From Nonomuraea cavernae (lineage in GTDB: Bacteria > Actinomycetota > Actinomycetes > Streptosporangiales > Streptosporangiaceae), in assembly GCF_014646355.1 (NCBI RefSeq), contig NZ_BMNH01000024.1, positions 51,032 through 115,031 on the forward strand: a stretch of 64,000 bases of DNA. Reading direction: 5' to 3'. Below, one piece after another: positions 17,648 to 25,943 of the stretch (its first letter is position 1; each line of letters opens with the position of its first letter). The position numbers were made by a program, and so were the translations under genes. The notes beneath the pieces are model-generated. The model had not been told where the DNA came from. It was given only the letters and a program-made list of their open reading frames with translations, and searched no databases.

Positions 17648-18271
17648 TCAGGGGGACAGCAGGCCATGGGAGAGCTGGTCGGCGGTCCAGTCCTCCCACT
17701 CCGGGGTGGTCCAAGCGCATTCGCGCGTCATCACCAGAAACAGATCCGGCGACAACATCCCGACGGTGATGTCCGTGGCCCGGCGCTCGGTCAGGCCGGT
17801 CCGCAGCGCCCGCAGGCGGGCCAGGATGGCGATGACCTCCGCGTGGGCGGCGTGCCGCTGCTCGCTGTTGGCGGCCCATTGGGCGGCCATGTCGGGGTCG
17901 CCGGCCGCCGCGTCGCGGACCACCGCGAGGACGGGGGCGACCCGGTCGAGGATGACCCCGCTGTGGTGCACCCATCCTCGTACGACCTCGTTGGGGTCCT
18001 GTGCCGCCCGCAACGCGGCGAACCAGGGCCGTCGCAGGAGCGGCACGGGCTCGTCGTCCCCGGCGGAGGCGACGTCGACCACGTGCTTGAGCAGCCGGCT
18101 CTTGGTCCCGTAGTGGAAGTAGACCGTCTGCACCGACACCTCGGCCGCGTCGGCGACCAGCTGGAAGGTCGTGCCGGTGTAGCCCCGCACGACGAACAGC
18201 CCATGCGCGGCCTTCACGATGCGGCTTCGGGTCTGTGCCGAGCGCCGCTTCGGAGTCTTGACGTCTTCCAT
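17648..18271 (-). CDS. TetR-family transcriptional regulator
   Basis: A 207-residue protein with an N-terminal TetR helix-turn-helix (RIVKAAHGLFVVRGYTGTTF, then VADAAEVSVQTVYFHYGTK) and a helical ligand domain. It is divergent from the cupin gene, with direct and inverted ACTTTAGAGT-type repeats between them that probably form its operator. It most likely represses both itself and the cupin-BTRD1 unit. The inducer is unknown. Confidence 0.88.
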   Translation of the reverse strand: MEDVKTPKRRSAQTRSRIVKAAHGLFVVRGYTGTTFQLVADAAEVSVQTVYFHYGTKSRLLKHVVDVASAGDDEPVPLLRRPWFAALRAAQDPNEVVRGWVHHSGVILDRVAPVLAVVRDAAAGDPDMAAQWAANSEQRHAAHAEVIAILARLRALRTGLTERRATDITVGMLSPDLFLVMTRECAWTTPEWEDWTADQLSHGLLSP

Positions 18272-18277
18272 CGAGTT

Positions 18278-18308
18278 AAAGTATCACTTTAGAGTACTAC
18301 TTTAGAGT
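18278..18308. promoter_or_regulatory. Probable TetR operator: two direct ACTTTAGAGT repeats and an overlapping palindrome
   Basis: ACTTTAGAGT occurs at 18286-18295 and 18299-18308, 13 bases apart. AAAGT-ATC-ACTTT at 18278-18290 forms an inverted repeat with the first copy. The block sits 6 bases from the tetR start and 24 from the cupin start, so a bound repressor would cover both promoters. Confidence 0.65.
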
Positions 18309-18332
18309 GAGACTACAGGAAGGTGAGGCGCG

Positions 18333-18782
18333 ATGCAGTTCCTCGGCACCACGATGACCGTGAAGGCGGGGGGATCGGAGACAGGCGGGGCGCTGACCCT
18401 GATCGAGCAGGAGTGCCCGCCGGGTTTCGCCACCCCCTGGCACGTGCACCAGCACGACGACGAGGCGTTCTACGTACTGTCGGGCACGATCCGGGTGTAC
18501 TGCGGCGAGCGGACGTGGCAGGCCGGGGCCGGTGCCTTCGTCCTGCTGCTCCGCGACCTGCCGCACGCCTTCGTCAACGCCCAGGACTCTCCGTTGCGCC
18601 TGCTCCAGCTGACCTGGCCGGCCGGATTCGAGCACTTCGCCACCGACGTCGCCGCCGGCGACACCGACCCCGGCCGGCTGATCGAGGTGGCCGCCCGCCA
18701 CGGCTACCGGATCACCGGCCCGCCGCCGGGCACTCGGCCGGAGATGCCCCAGCCCCCTTCCAGCGAAAGGACCGTTCTATGA
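18333..18782 (+). CDS. Cupin-domain protein
   Basis: A 149-residue single-domain cupin. The first motif is PWHVHQHDDEAFYVLSG (metal-binding His, His and Glu) and the second is LPHAFVN. Small cupins of this kind can be quercetinase-like dioxygenases, isomerases or binding proteins; the substrate cannot be told. AGGAAGGTGAGG precedes the start. Its stop overlaps the start of the secreted BTRD1 gene by ATGA, and the divergent TetR gene probably controls it. Confidence 0.82.
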   Translation: MQFLGTTMTVKAGGSETGGALTLIEQECPPGFATPWHVHQHDDEAFYVLSGTIRVYCGERTWQAGAGAFVLLLRDLPHAFVNAQDSPLRLLQLTWPAGFEHFATDVAAGDTDPGRLIEVAARHGYRITGPPPGTRPEMPQPPSSERTVL

Positions 18783-19672
18783 AAGGGAACCGCAGGTTCT
18801 TGGCCACGACCGTGGGTGCACTCACGCTGATCGTCGTTCTCCCGTCGGCGGCGGTCGCGCAGGCGACGTCCACCGGGGCCATCCTGGCCGCGCACGAGGG
18901 GGTGAGCACGGCGCCAAGGTTCGTGGCCTACCACAACCTGACCCCCGCGCAGCAGACCGAGCGGTTCGACACCCTGCGCGGGCAGGGTTACCGCCCCATC
19001 ACGGTCAGCGTGTCCACCGACCTGTCGGGTCGCACTCGGTATGCCGGGATGTGGTCGGTGTCAGGTCGTGCCATGGGTGGTGACCTGCCGTGGGCGATGT
19101 ATCACGACATGTCCGCTGATGGTTATCAGCGGCGCTTCGACCAGCTCGCCGCTCAGGGGTATCAGCCGGCCGTGGTCAGCGCCACCGGCTCGGGGGAGCG
19201 TGCTCGTTTCGCGGCCATCTTCGTGAAGAACCCCGGTTTCCGGTACGTGGCCAAGCACGGCATCACTCCTGCCGAGCTCCTGCGGATGAGCGGCACCGCC
19301 CGCCAGGATGGTCTGATGCTGTCGTCGGTCGACACCTACGGCACCGCCTCCGCGCCGCGCTATGTCGCGGTCTGGTCGGCCAACCCAGGCCGGGTGAGCT
19401 GGCATGTCAGCGTCAGCCTGACCCAGGAGGGCCATGATGCCGAGTTCAGGAAGAACGTGGCGAAGGGCTTCCGCCCCACCACGGTCGCGGTGAGCGCCAC
19501 CGGCCGCTACACCACCGTCTGGCGTGACGACAAGCCCGGCGCCTGGCATTCCTACATCGGCATGACCGCCGCCGGCTACCAGAGCCGGTTCGACGACCTC
19601 AAGGCCAAGGGCTTCTACCCCATCCACATCAACGCGGAAACGGGCCGCTACGCCGCCATCTGGACCAAGTGA
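18779..19672 (+). CDS. Secreted protein of tandem BTRD1 repeats
   Basis: The 297-residue precursor has a signal peptide (about 1-28, ending AAVAQA). The rest is five or six repeats of about 45 residues, with the pattern YH.(L/M)(T/S)...YQ.RF..L..(Q/K)GY.P..V...G.....RYA.(I/V)W. This matches the Bacterial Tandem Repeat Domain 1 found alone or attached to secreted hydrolases such as polyglycine hydrolases. No catalytic domain is present, so it is probably a binding or surface protein. It is coupled by ATGA to the cupin gene, an odd pairing of a cytoplasmic cupin and an exported repeat protein under one TetR regulator. Confidence 0.78.
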   Translation: MKGNRRFLATTVGALTLIVVLPSAAVAQATSTGAILAAHEGVSTAPRFVAYHNLTPAQQTERFDTLRGQGYRPITVSVSTDLSGRTRYAGMWSVSGRAMGGDLPWAMYHDMSADGYQRRFDQLAAQGYQPAVVSATGSGERARFAAIFVKNPGFRYVAKHGITPAELLRMSGTARQDGLMLSSVDTYGTASAPRYVAVWSANPGRVSWHVSVSLTQEGHDAEFRKNVAKGFRPTTVAVSATGRYTTVWRDDKPGAWHSYIGMTAAGYQSRFDDLKAKGFYPIHINAETGRYAAIWTK

Positions 19673-19827
19673 CCCCCCGCCCAGACCGCGGCGTGCGAGA
19701 CCCGTCTGCATCCCGTAGTACGTCAGGGCTACGCGAAATGTGCACTCCACAGCGGGACGCCGGCTACCAGCGGTGATCCATACCTTCGAGCCCGAGCACG
19801 ATCTCCGGCACGAAGGGACCACCGCCC

Positions 19828-20427
19828 ATGACGACCCGCCCACGCGGCAGCCGCCTGCGGCGCCTCCTGTCCGCCACGCTCGTCGCCGCTGCGCTGGCTG
19901 GGCCGATGACAGGCGTGGCCATGCCCGGGCGGGTACCGGCCCCCGTTCCAGTTCCCGCGCCTCCGCTGGCCGCCGCGACCCCGGCCGTGCTCGCCGAGCG
20001 GTATGCGGCCGTCCGCGCGGAGATCCTGGCGGCCAGGCGCACGGCGGGCCGGCACGGCCACCACTGGCGTGCCGCGAGGTTGCGCGAGATGGCTGATCCC
20101 GCGCGGCGGTTCCTGTCCTTCGACGGCCGTGACGGCGGGCGGGTCGTGGAGGTGTTCGGCGAGCTGTCCAGCGCCGAACGGATCGCCGTGCTGGTTCCGG
20201 GAGCCGGCGTCGACCTGGACAGGTACGGGCTGGTGCGCGGCGGCTCGATGCGGCTTCGGGACGCGCTGGGCGACCGGTCGGCCGTGATCGCCTGGCTCGG
20301 GTACGCCACGCCGAGCAGCCTGAGCCTCCAGGCGCTGACCCCCGGCCGCGCCGACGGGGCCGCCCCCGGCCTGCGTGCCTTCATGGGCGAGCTGCGCGCG
20401 GCCAGGCCGGGCGTCGGGACGGGCTGA
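19828..20427 (+). pseudogene. DUF1023-type secreted alpha/beta hydrolase, truncated before the nucleophile
   Basis: The 199-residue product has an N-terminal membrane or signal segment (about 12-30) and the first half of a DUF1023 alpha/beta hydrolase: RRFLSFDGRDGGRVVEVFG, VLVPGAGVDLD and VIAWLGYATPSSLS. It then reads GLRAFMGELRAARPG and stops. Full family members continue with the GHSYGS-type nucleophile elbow, acid and His, all absent here. The acyltransferase gene starts six bases later, so the missing half was probably deleted. It cannot be an active hydrolase by the family mechanism. Confidence 0.65.
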
Positions 20428-20432
20428 CGGCG

Positions 20433-21659
20433 ATGCGTGACCTGGTCGCGCGGCTCGACGCCGAGACGCCGCCCGATCGCGACCGCGCCGTGGACGCTCT
20501 GCGCGCGCTGGCCATCCTGGGCGTGGTGGCCGGGCATTGGCTGGTGACCGCGCTGGTCGTGGACAGCGGGACGGTGCGGGTCGCCAGCCCGCTGCGGTAC
20601 CTGCCGCAGCTCACCCCGGTTTCCTGGGTGTTCCAGACTCTCGCGGTCTTCTTCCTGGTGGGCGGGATGGTGGGGACGCGGAGCCGGCTGCGCGCCCGGG
20701 CGGAAGGCGTGCCGTACGGGCGGTGGCTCGCGGGGCGGACGGCCCGGCTGTTCCGGCCGGCGGCGGCCGTGCTGGTGGTGTGGGGCCTGGCGGCTTTCGC
20801 GATGCTGGCCGCCGGGGTCAGGTTGGAGAGCGTCCAGGCGTTGGTCAAGCTCGTGCTGTCCCCGATGTGGTTCCTGCTGGTCTTCGCGGCGCTGACCGCG
20901 GCGACCCCGCTGGTGTCGAGACTGCACCCGGTGTGGCCGCTCGCTGTGGTGGTGTGTGTCGATCTGATCAGGTTCGGCGCCGTCCCGGTCGGCGCCCACG
21001 CGGAGGGAGCGGGTCCTTTGGGCGGGCTCGTGGACGCGGTGGCCGGACATGGAGAGGAGCTGGGCTGGTGGGTCAACGTGGCAGCCGGGTGGCTGGTGCC
21101 GTACTGCCTTGGGGCGGCCTGGGCGCGAGGCCGGCTGCGTGGGCGCGTGACCGGGTGGGCGCTGCTGCTCGGGGGCGCGGCCGTCACCGTCGCGCTCGTC
21201 ACCTTGGCCGGTTACCCGGCCGCCATGGTCGGTGTGCCGGGGGCGTCGCTGTCCAACCTGGATCCGCCCTCCCTGGCCGCCGTCACCTTCGGCCTCGCCC
21301 AGTGCGGTGCGGCCCTGCTGCTGCTCGGTCCGCTGAGGCGGCTGCTGCGTCGCCCGGCGGCCTGGGCCGCGGTGGCGCTGACGAACCTCGCCGCGATGAC
21401 GATCTTCCTCTGGCACCAGACCGCGATGATCGCGGTCACCTCCTTCGGCCTGCTCGCCGAGAGCGTGATGCTGAGGGCCGGTTTACTCGGGGACGGGACG
21501 CTGCCCGGCCTGCGCACGGTCCCCGACGGGCCCGGCTGGGTCCTCGCCCGGGTGGCCTGGCTGCCGCTGTTCGCGGTGGCGCTGCTGGCGTGCTGCGCGG
21601 TGTTCCACGGTTCGGAGCGAGGACCGTCACGCTCGAAGCCGGTCGCGGCACATCGCTAA
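20433..21659 (+). CDS. Membrane acyltransferase, acyltransferase-3 family
   Basis: A 408-residue integral membrane protein with about ten hydrophobic segments. The N-terminal R(A/V)DALRALAILGVVAGHW carries the family's conserved Arg and His, followed by FFLVGGMVGTRSR. Acyltransferase-3 proteins O-acetylate extracellular sugars, peptidoglycan or antibiotics. Proteins of this exact type in actinomycetes often neighbour DUF1023 hydrolases, as the truncated gene just upstream shows. The target polymer is unknown. Confidence 0.83.
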   Translation: MRDLVARLDAETPPDRDRAVDALRALAILGVVAGHWLVTALVVDSGTVRVASPLRYLPQLTPVSWVFQTLAVFFLVGGMVGTRSRLRARAEGVPYGRWLAGRTARLFRPAAAVLVVWGLAAFAMLAAGVRLESVQALVKLVLSPMWFLLVFAALTAATPLVSRLHPVWPLAVVVCVDLIRFGAVPVGAHAEGAGPLGGLVDAVAGHGEELGWWVNVAAGWLVPYCLGAAWARGRLRGRVTGWALLLGGAAVTVALVTLAGYPAAMVGVPGASLSNLDPPSLAAVTFGLAQCGAALLLLGPLRRLLRRPAAWAAVALTNLAAMTIFLWHQTAMIAVTSFGLLAESVMLRAGLLGDGTLPGLRTVPDGPGWVLARVAWLPLFAVALLACCAVFHGSERGPSRSKPVAAHR

Positions 21660-21693
21660 GCTGGAGCGCCCCGACAAAGGGGGCATAGAGGAC

Positions 21694-23025
21694 ATGAGGC
21701 GAGGGCTGATGAGCAGGCTGCGAAGAGCCTTCGGCGCCTTACGCTCGGACCTGTGGACGACCGCCGCCGACCCGCTGCCCCGCATGGCGAGGCCGCGCCG
21801 GCTGTCCCGGCTCCCGCACCTCCTGGTCATCCTGTACGCGCTGGTCATGGGCATGTTCTCCGGTGGAGAGGGTGCGGATTCGACGGTCCCGCTGCTCGCC
21901 ATGATCCAGGCGGCGATCCTGGTGATCGCGATGTCGCGCCCGCTGCCCGCCTGGTGGGCGTCGATCGCTGTCACGGTGATCGGCGCGAGGACGGGGATGA
22001 CCTACCTCTCGCAGAGCCTGAGCTTCCCCTGGATGGTGGACCCCGGGACGCCCAGGGGGCCGGTTCTCCCGAGGCTCCCGGATGGCGACGCGCTGGCCTT
22101 CCCGTGGACGGGCTCGGGCATCGCGCTGCAGGCCGGTGTGCTGCTCCTGCTGGCTCTGCGGGTCCGCCCCCGCGTGGCGGCCTCGGCGCTGGCGATCACC
22201 ACGCTGGTGGGAGCGGGGTGCGTGGTGTTCGTGCCCGAAGGCAACGGGGGCGGCGAGGTGCTGCTGGCCGTGGCGGTCGAAGCGGTCGCGGTCGTGATCG
22301 GGGCCGGGATGCGCGCGCTCAGGACGACCCGTACCCGGCTGGAGGCTCAGGAGGAGTTGACGGCCGAGGAGCGGGCCCGCAGCACGCTGCTGGAGGAGCG
22401 CGCCAGGATCGCCCGCGAACTGCACGACGTGGTCGCGCACCACATGTCGGTGATCTCCATTCAGGCGCAGGTGGCGCCGCACCTGGTGGCGAATCCGTCC
22501 GACGAGCTGAAGGAGAACCTCGCGGGCATTCGCGAGAACGCCGTCGAGGCGCTGACCGAGCTGCGCCGAGTCCTGGGCCTCCTGCGCGCGCAGGACACAC
22601 CCGGGGACGCTCCGCAGCCCACCCTCGACCGGCTCGGCGAGCTGCTCGCGAACGTACGCGGCGCAGGCGTCGCGCTCACCGCCGAGACCGTGGGGGAGCC
22701 GCGCCCGCTGTCGCCCGGGGTGGAGTTGTCGGCGTTCAGGATCGTGCAGGAGGCGCTCAGCAACGCCATGCGGCACGCGCCGGGCGCGCCCGTCGCGGTC
22801 CGGCTGCGCTATCGAAGCGACGCCCTCACGATCCGGGTCGTCAACGCCGCGCCCGCCGCGCCGCCCGTGCCCATCCCGGGCGTGGGGCACGGGCTGCTGG
22901 GGATGCGTGAGCGCGCGGCCATGCTGGGCGGCGACCTCGTCACGGGACCCACGCCCGGCGGCGGCTACGAGGTGAGTGTGTTCCTGCCCATCGACTCCCA
23001 GAAAGGCATCGAGGCCACCCCATGA
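21694..23025 (+). CDS. Sensor histidine kinase, NarL/HisKA_3 type
   Basis: A 443-residue kinase with about six N-terminal membrane segments, a short coiled coil, the HisKA_3 site ARIARELHDVVAHHMSV (phospho-accepting His in ELHD) and a C-terminal ATPase domain (SNAMRHAPG, GVGHGLLGMRERAAMLGG). A second possible start is at 21709. Its stop overlaps the response regulator start by ATGA, so the pair forms one two-component system. The large membrane region without an extracellular domain suggests sensing of an envelope or membrane state. Confidence 0.9.
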   Translation: MRRGLMSRLRRAFGALRSDLWTTAADPLPRMARPRRLSRLPHLLVILYALVMGMFSGGEGADSTVPLLAMIQAAILVIAMSRPLPAWWASIAVTVIGARTGMTYLSQSLSFPWMVDPGTPRGPVLPRLPDGDALAFPWTGSGIALQAGVLLLLALRVRPRVAASALAITTLVGAGCVVFVPEGNGGGEVLLAVAVEAVAVVIGAGMRALRTTRTRLEAQEELTAEERARSTLLEERARIARELHDVVAHHMSVISIQAQVAPHLVANPSDELKENLAGIRENAVEALTELRRVLGLLRAQDTPGDAPQPTLDRLGELLANVRGAGVALTAETVGEPRPLSPGVELSAFRIVQEALSNAMRHAPGAPVAVRLRYRSDALTIRVVNAAPAAPPVPIPGVGHGLLGMRERAAMLGGDLVTGPTPGGGYEVSVFLPIDSQKGIEATP

Positions 23026-23693
23026 CGAGCATCCGCGTGCTCATAGCCGATGACCAGATCATGGTCCGTCAGGGCTTCACCGTGCTGCTCGACGCCGAGC
23101 CCGGCATAGAGGTCGTCGGCCAGGCCGTGAACGGCCTCGACGCCGTCGCGAAGGCCGCCGAGCTGGACCCCGACGTGGTACTGATGGACGTGCGGATGCC
23201 CGAGCTGGGCGGCATCGAGGCGACCCGCCGACTCGCCGGGCAGCCGGACACGACGGTGAAGGTCCTGGTTCTGACCACCTTCGACCTCGACGATTACGTC
23301 TACGAGGCGCTGCGTGCCGGCGCGTCAGGCTTCCTGCTCAAGGACGCGTCGGCGGCCGAGCTGGCCCACGCGGTGCGGGTGGTGGCGGCCGGGGACGCCC
23401 TGCTCGCGCCGAACGTCACCAAGCGCCTGATCGCCGAGCTCTCCCGGGTGAGCGGCGCCCCGCGCACCCCGCTGAGGGAGCGCGTGGGCGACCTGACCGA
23501 ACGCGAGACCGAGGTGCTGTCGCTGATCGCGCAGGGCCTGTCCAACGCGGAGATCGCCGAGCGTCTCGTGGTCGCCGAGCAGACCGTCAAGACCCATGTG
23601 AGCAGGATCCTGGTCAAGCTGGGGCTGCGCGACCGTACCCAGGCGGCGGTCTTCGCCTACGAAACGGGGTTGGTACGCCCGTCGGGTTACTAG
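23022..23693 (+). CDS. LuxR/NarL-type response regulator
   Basis: A 223-residue regulator. The receiver domain has the acidic pair (ADDQ), phospho-acceptor Asp56 (VVLMDVRMP) and the conserved Lys in LLKDAS. The C-terminal LuxR helix-turn-helix reads LTERETEVLSLIAQGLSNAE and then TVKTHVSRIL. It is coupled to the kinase gene. Targets are not evident; the acyltransferase upstream may be one. Confidence 0.92.
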   Translation: MTSIRVLIADDQIMVRQGFTVLLDAEPGIEVVGQAVNGLDAVAKAAELDPDVVLMDVRMPELGGIEATRRLAGQPDTTVKVLVLTTFDLDDYVYEALRAGASGFLLKDASAAELAHAVRVVAAGDALLAPNVTKRLIAELSRVSGAPRTPLRERVGDLTERETEVLSLIAQGLSNAEIAERLVVAEQTVKTHVSRILVKLGLRDRTQAAVFAYETGLVRPSGY

Positions 23694-23771
23694 ACGAACG
23701 ATCGCGAAGCTCGCCCCTGCCCAGGATCACCGGCGCGACGTGCAGGCGCAGCTCGCGATCAACCTCGCCCA

Positions 23772-24635
23772 TCATCGCGGCGACGTGGGAAAGACGACGA
23801 TCAGCACTTCCTTGACCGCCTCCGCCCTGGTCAACTCCGGGGCGTGCTCGACCCCCCGGACGTAGGCGCGGATCCGGTAGGACCCCGCTCCCGTGACGGT
23901 CACATCGCCCAGCGGGTCGCCGCCGTCACCGAAGAACTCCAGCACGCCGGTGGGGCTGTGAAATCTCAGCTCTCCCGACCGCTGCCAGCCCTTGGCCTTG
24001 GGCGGACGCTCTTTGTACGCCTCCCCGGTGACGCAGACGGGACCTGCCTCGTCACCTTTCCCGGTTCCCCAGGTGAGATGGACCGTGCCCTTGCCCTTGG
24101 TGAGGAACCTGCCCGTGTAGTCGAGGCCGTTGTAGCCCTCTTCCCAGGCATGGATTCCGCCTGTGCTCACCCACATGGCGGCCCGTGTCCGGCGTACCGG
24201 CTTGGCGATCGGCGCCCTGCGGGGACAGCGGGTCTTCGCCACCGCCAGTCGCCGCTTCTCCTCAGCATCCTCGGCGTCCCGCGCGGCCAGGTAGATCCGC
24301 TCGTTGCGCTCGTACAGGCCGGGACAGCGCAGTTCGAGCAGCTTGGTCAACTTCTCGTCGAGGACCGCGGAGTCGCACAGGGCAGCACCACGCGCGAGCA
24401 GTTCCTCGTCCGGCAGTTCACCGAACTGCTGGTGAGCGAAGCACAGGTACATCCACTGCCTGTCCTGCTGCTCGACCACCGCGGCTCCCGGTGGACCATC
24501 GAGTCCCAGGCCCATGGGGCAGTCACGCTGCTCCGCGGGCTCCGGGAGTGCGACGGTGGCGCTGAACTGAGGGACTGCCAGGGCGAGCAGGAGGGCCGCC
24601 ATCGACAGGGCGACCCACCACCGTAATCGGCGCAT
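23772..24635 (-). CDS. Secreted or membrane-anchored protein of unknown function
   Basis: A 287-residue protein with an N-terminal hydrophobic segment (about 6-25) preceded by Arg residues, so exported or anchored. The next part has several Cys residues (RDCPMGLGLDG, YLCFAH, ELRCPGLYE, KTRCPRR) and a predicted helical stretch rich in Ala, Glu and Arg. The C-terminal half, from WVSTGGIHAW, looks all-beta. I recognise no family. The ATG at 24635 was preferred to a GTG nine bases upstream. It is convergent with the response regulator. Confidence 0.6.
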   Translation of the reverse strand: MRRLRWWVALSMAALLLALAVPQFSATVALPEPAEQRDCPMGLGLDGPPGAAVVEQQDRQWMYLCFAHQQFGELPDEELLARGAALCDSAVLDEKLTKLLELRCPGLYERNERIYLAARDAEDAEEKRRLAVAKTRCPRRAPIAKPVRRTRAAMWVSTGGIHAWEEGYNGLDYTGRFLTKGKGTVHLTWGTGKGDEAGPVCVTGEAYKERPPKAKGWQRSGELRFHSPTGVLEFFGDGGDPLGDVTVTGAGSYRIRAYVRGVEHAPELTRAEAVKEVLIVVFPTSPR

Positions 24636-24764
24636 TCGTAACACAGTGGATCAGTGTAGAGAACGTGGCACCGGTGGCATCGGCTCTCTCGCCCACGGTG
24701 ATGACGGGCACGATGCTCGACCTGAGCGATCACAGATGTCGCCGGCGTGAGAGGGAGTGCGAGT

Positions 24765-25790
24765 TCAGTACGTGATGAATCCGTACAACGCCAGATGGTT
24801 CGACTTCGTACCGCTCACCGTGTGATCGACGCTGGACGGCTGCACGGCGCCCTTGACGAACAGATAGTCGATCTTTCGGGAACCGGAGGTAGCCTTCGCT
24901 CCGTAGCCGGTCATGCCGAAGCCGCCGAGCGTCGAGGAGGCGATGTTCGTGCGATTGGCGTCGATCCCGATCACCCGGATCGTGGACGCGTTCATCAGGC
25001 TCGTGGCGTCCGCGCCGACATGGATGCCGGAGTTGGCGATGCCCGTGGTGCCCGCGCCCGCGCAGGCGTTCGCGCCGTTCTGTTCGGGGAGGTGCATGGT
25101 CGCGGCGAAGACCGTCGTCCCCGTTTCCTTGATCGTGAATCTCGCCGCGATGGCGCTGGTGCGCTTCCACTTGTGCGCGTTGGTGGTGCCGCTGTCGTTG
25201 TTCGGCGGCTTGTACAGCGTGCACCCGGCCCCGCCGTTGTACGGTGTCCCGGGTTTTAACCAGCCCGCGCTCCAGTACTTCGAGACGTCGCCCGACGCCA
25301 GGCTCAGCGTTCTGGTGTTGTAGACGATCGCGTTGGTCTGCTTCTTCTTCAGGTCGCCGAGCGCCTGCTGACTGCACTTGTGCGAGCTGCCCCACGGTTC
25401 GGGGTCGTCCCAGGCCACGACCGCCTTGTAGGTGCCCGCCGGATATCCGAACTTGGCCGAGAGCTGGTCGGCGTAGGCCGTGGTCTGCCCGGTGCCGCGC
25501 ACCTGTTGCACGATCAGCAGATCGGGAGCCTGTACGCCGGAGGTGCCCGTCCTGCCGTTGTCGTCGACCAGCATCGACGTGAGGTGGTCCGGGCCTGAGA
25601 TCCGGGTGCACGTGCCGTCGGCGTTGTTTCTCACCAGGTTCTCGATGTTGTTGTTGTAGACCCGCAGCACCCGATCCGCCGCGGTCGCGGGCGCTTCGTG
25701 CGCCTGCGCACTCGACGTTGTGGCTGTTGTGGTGACGAGGGTGGCAGCCGCCACGAGGACCATCGCGCCAGGCGATCGATAAGTGAACAT
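24765..25790 (-). CDS. Secreted endonuclease/exonuclease/phosphatase-family protein
   Basis: The 341-residue precursor has a signal peptide (about 1-30, ending SSAQA). The catalytic fold of Mg-dependent phosphodiesterases is visible from VYNNNIENLV (Asn and Glu), through FAATMHLPE, VIGIDANR (Asp and Asn) and RKIDYLFV, to KSNHLALYG, where SNH replaces the usual SDH near the catalytic His. Such enzymes act as extracellular DNases or lipid phosphatases. Replacement of the Asp that normally pairs with the final His may lower activity. The ATG at 25790 was preferred to a TTG at 25832. Monocistronic. Confidence 0.75.
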   Translation of the reverse strand: MFTYRSPGAMVLVAAATLVTTTATTSSAQAHEAPATAADRVLRVYNNNIENLVRNNADGTCTRISGPDHLTSMLVDDNGRTGTSGVQAPDLLIVQQVRGTGQTTAYADQLSAKFGYPAGTYKAVVAWDDPEPWGSSHKCSQQALGDLKKKQTNAIVYNTRTLSLASGDVSKYWSAGWLKPGTPYNGGAGCTLYKPPNNDSGTTNAHKWKRTSAIAARFTIKETGTTVFAATMHLPEQNGANACAGAGTTGIANSGIHVGADATSLMNASTIRVIGIDANRTNIASSTLGGFGMTGYGAKATSGSRKIDYLFVKGAVQPSSVDHTVSGTKSNHLALYGFITY

Positions 25791-25943
25791 TGTCGCAGAG
25801 TAGCGATCATCTCGAACCGGTGGTGATGACAATTCTGACCTTCAAACGTGACAAGTCGGACCGGAAGAGCGTTCGCACAGGTCAGGCGTAGGGGCCGGGT
25901 CGGGCTCGGCCGCAGACTCTGTCCGCCCCATTACCATGCGCCT

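Noticed and set aside
23700..23760. GATCGCGA...TCGCGATC as a terminator between convergent genes
   Set aside because: The 45-base loop is too long for an intrinsic terminator and the repeat is a common palindromic sequence.
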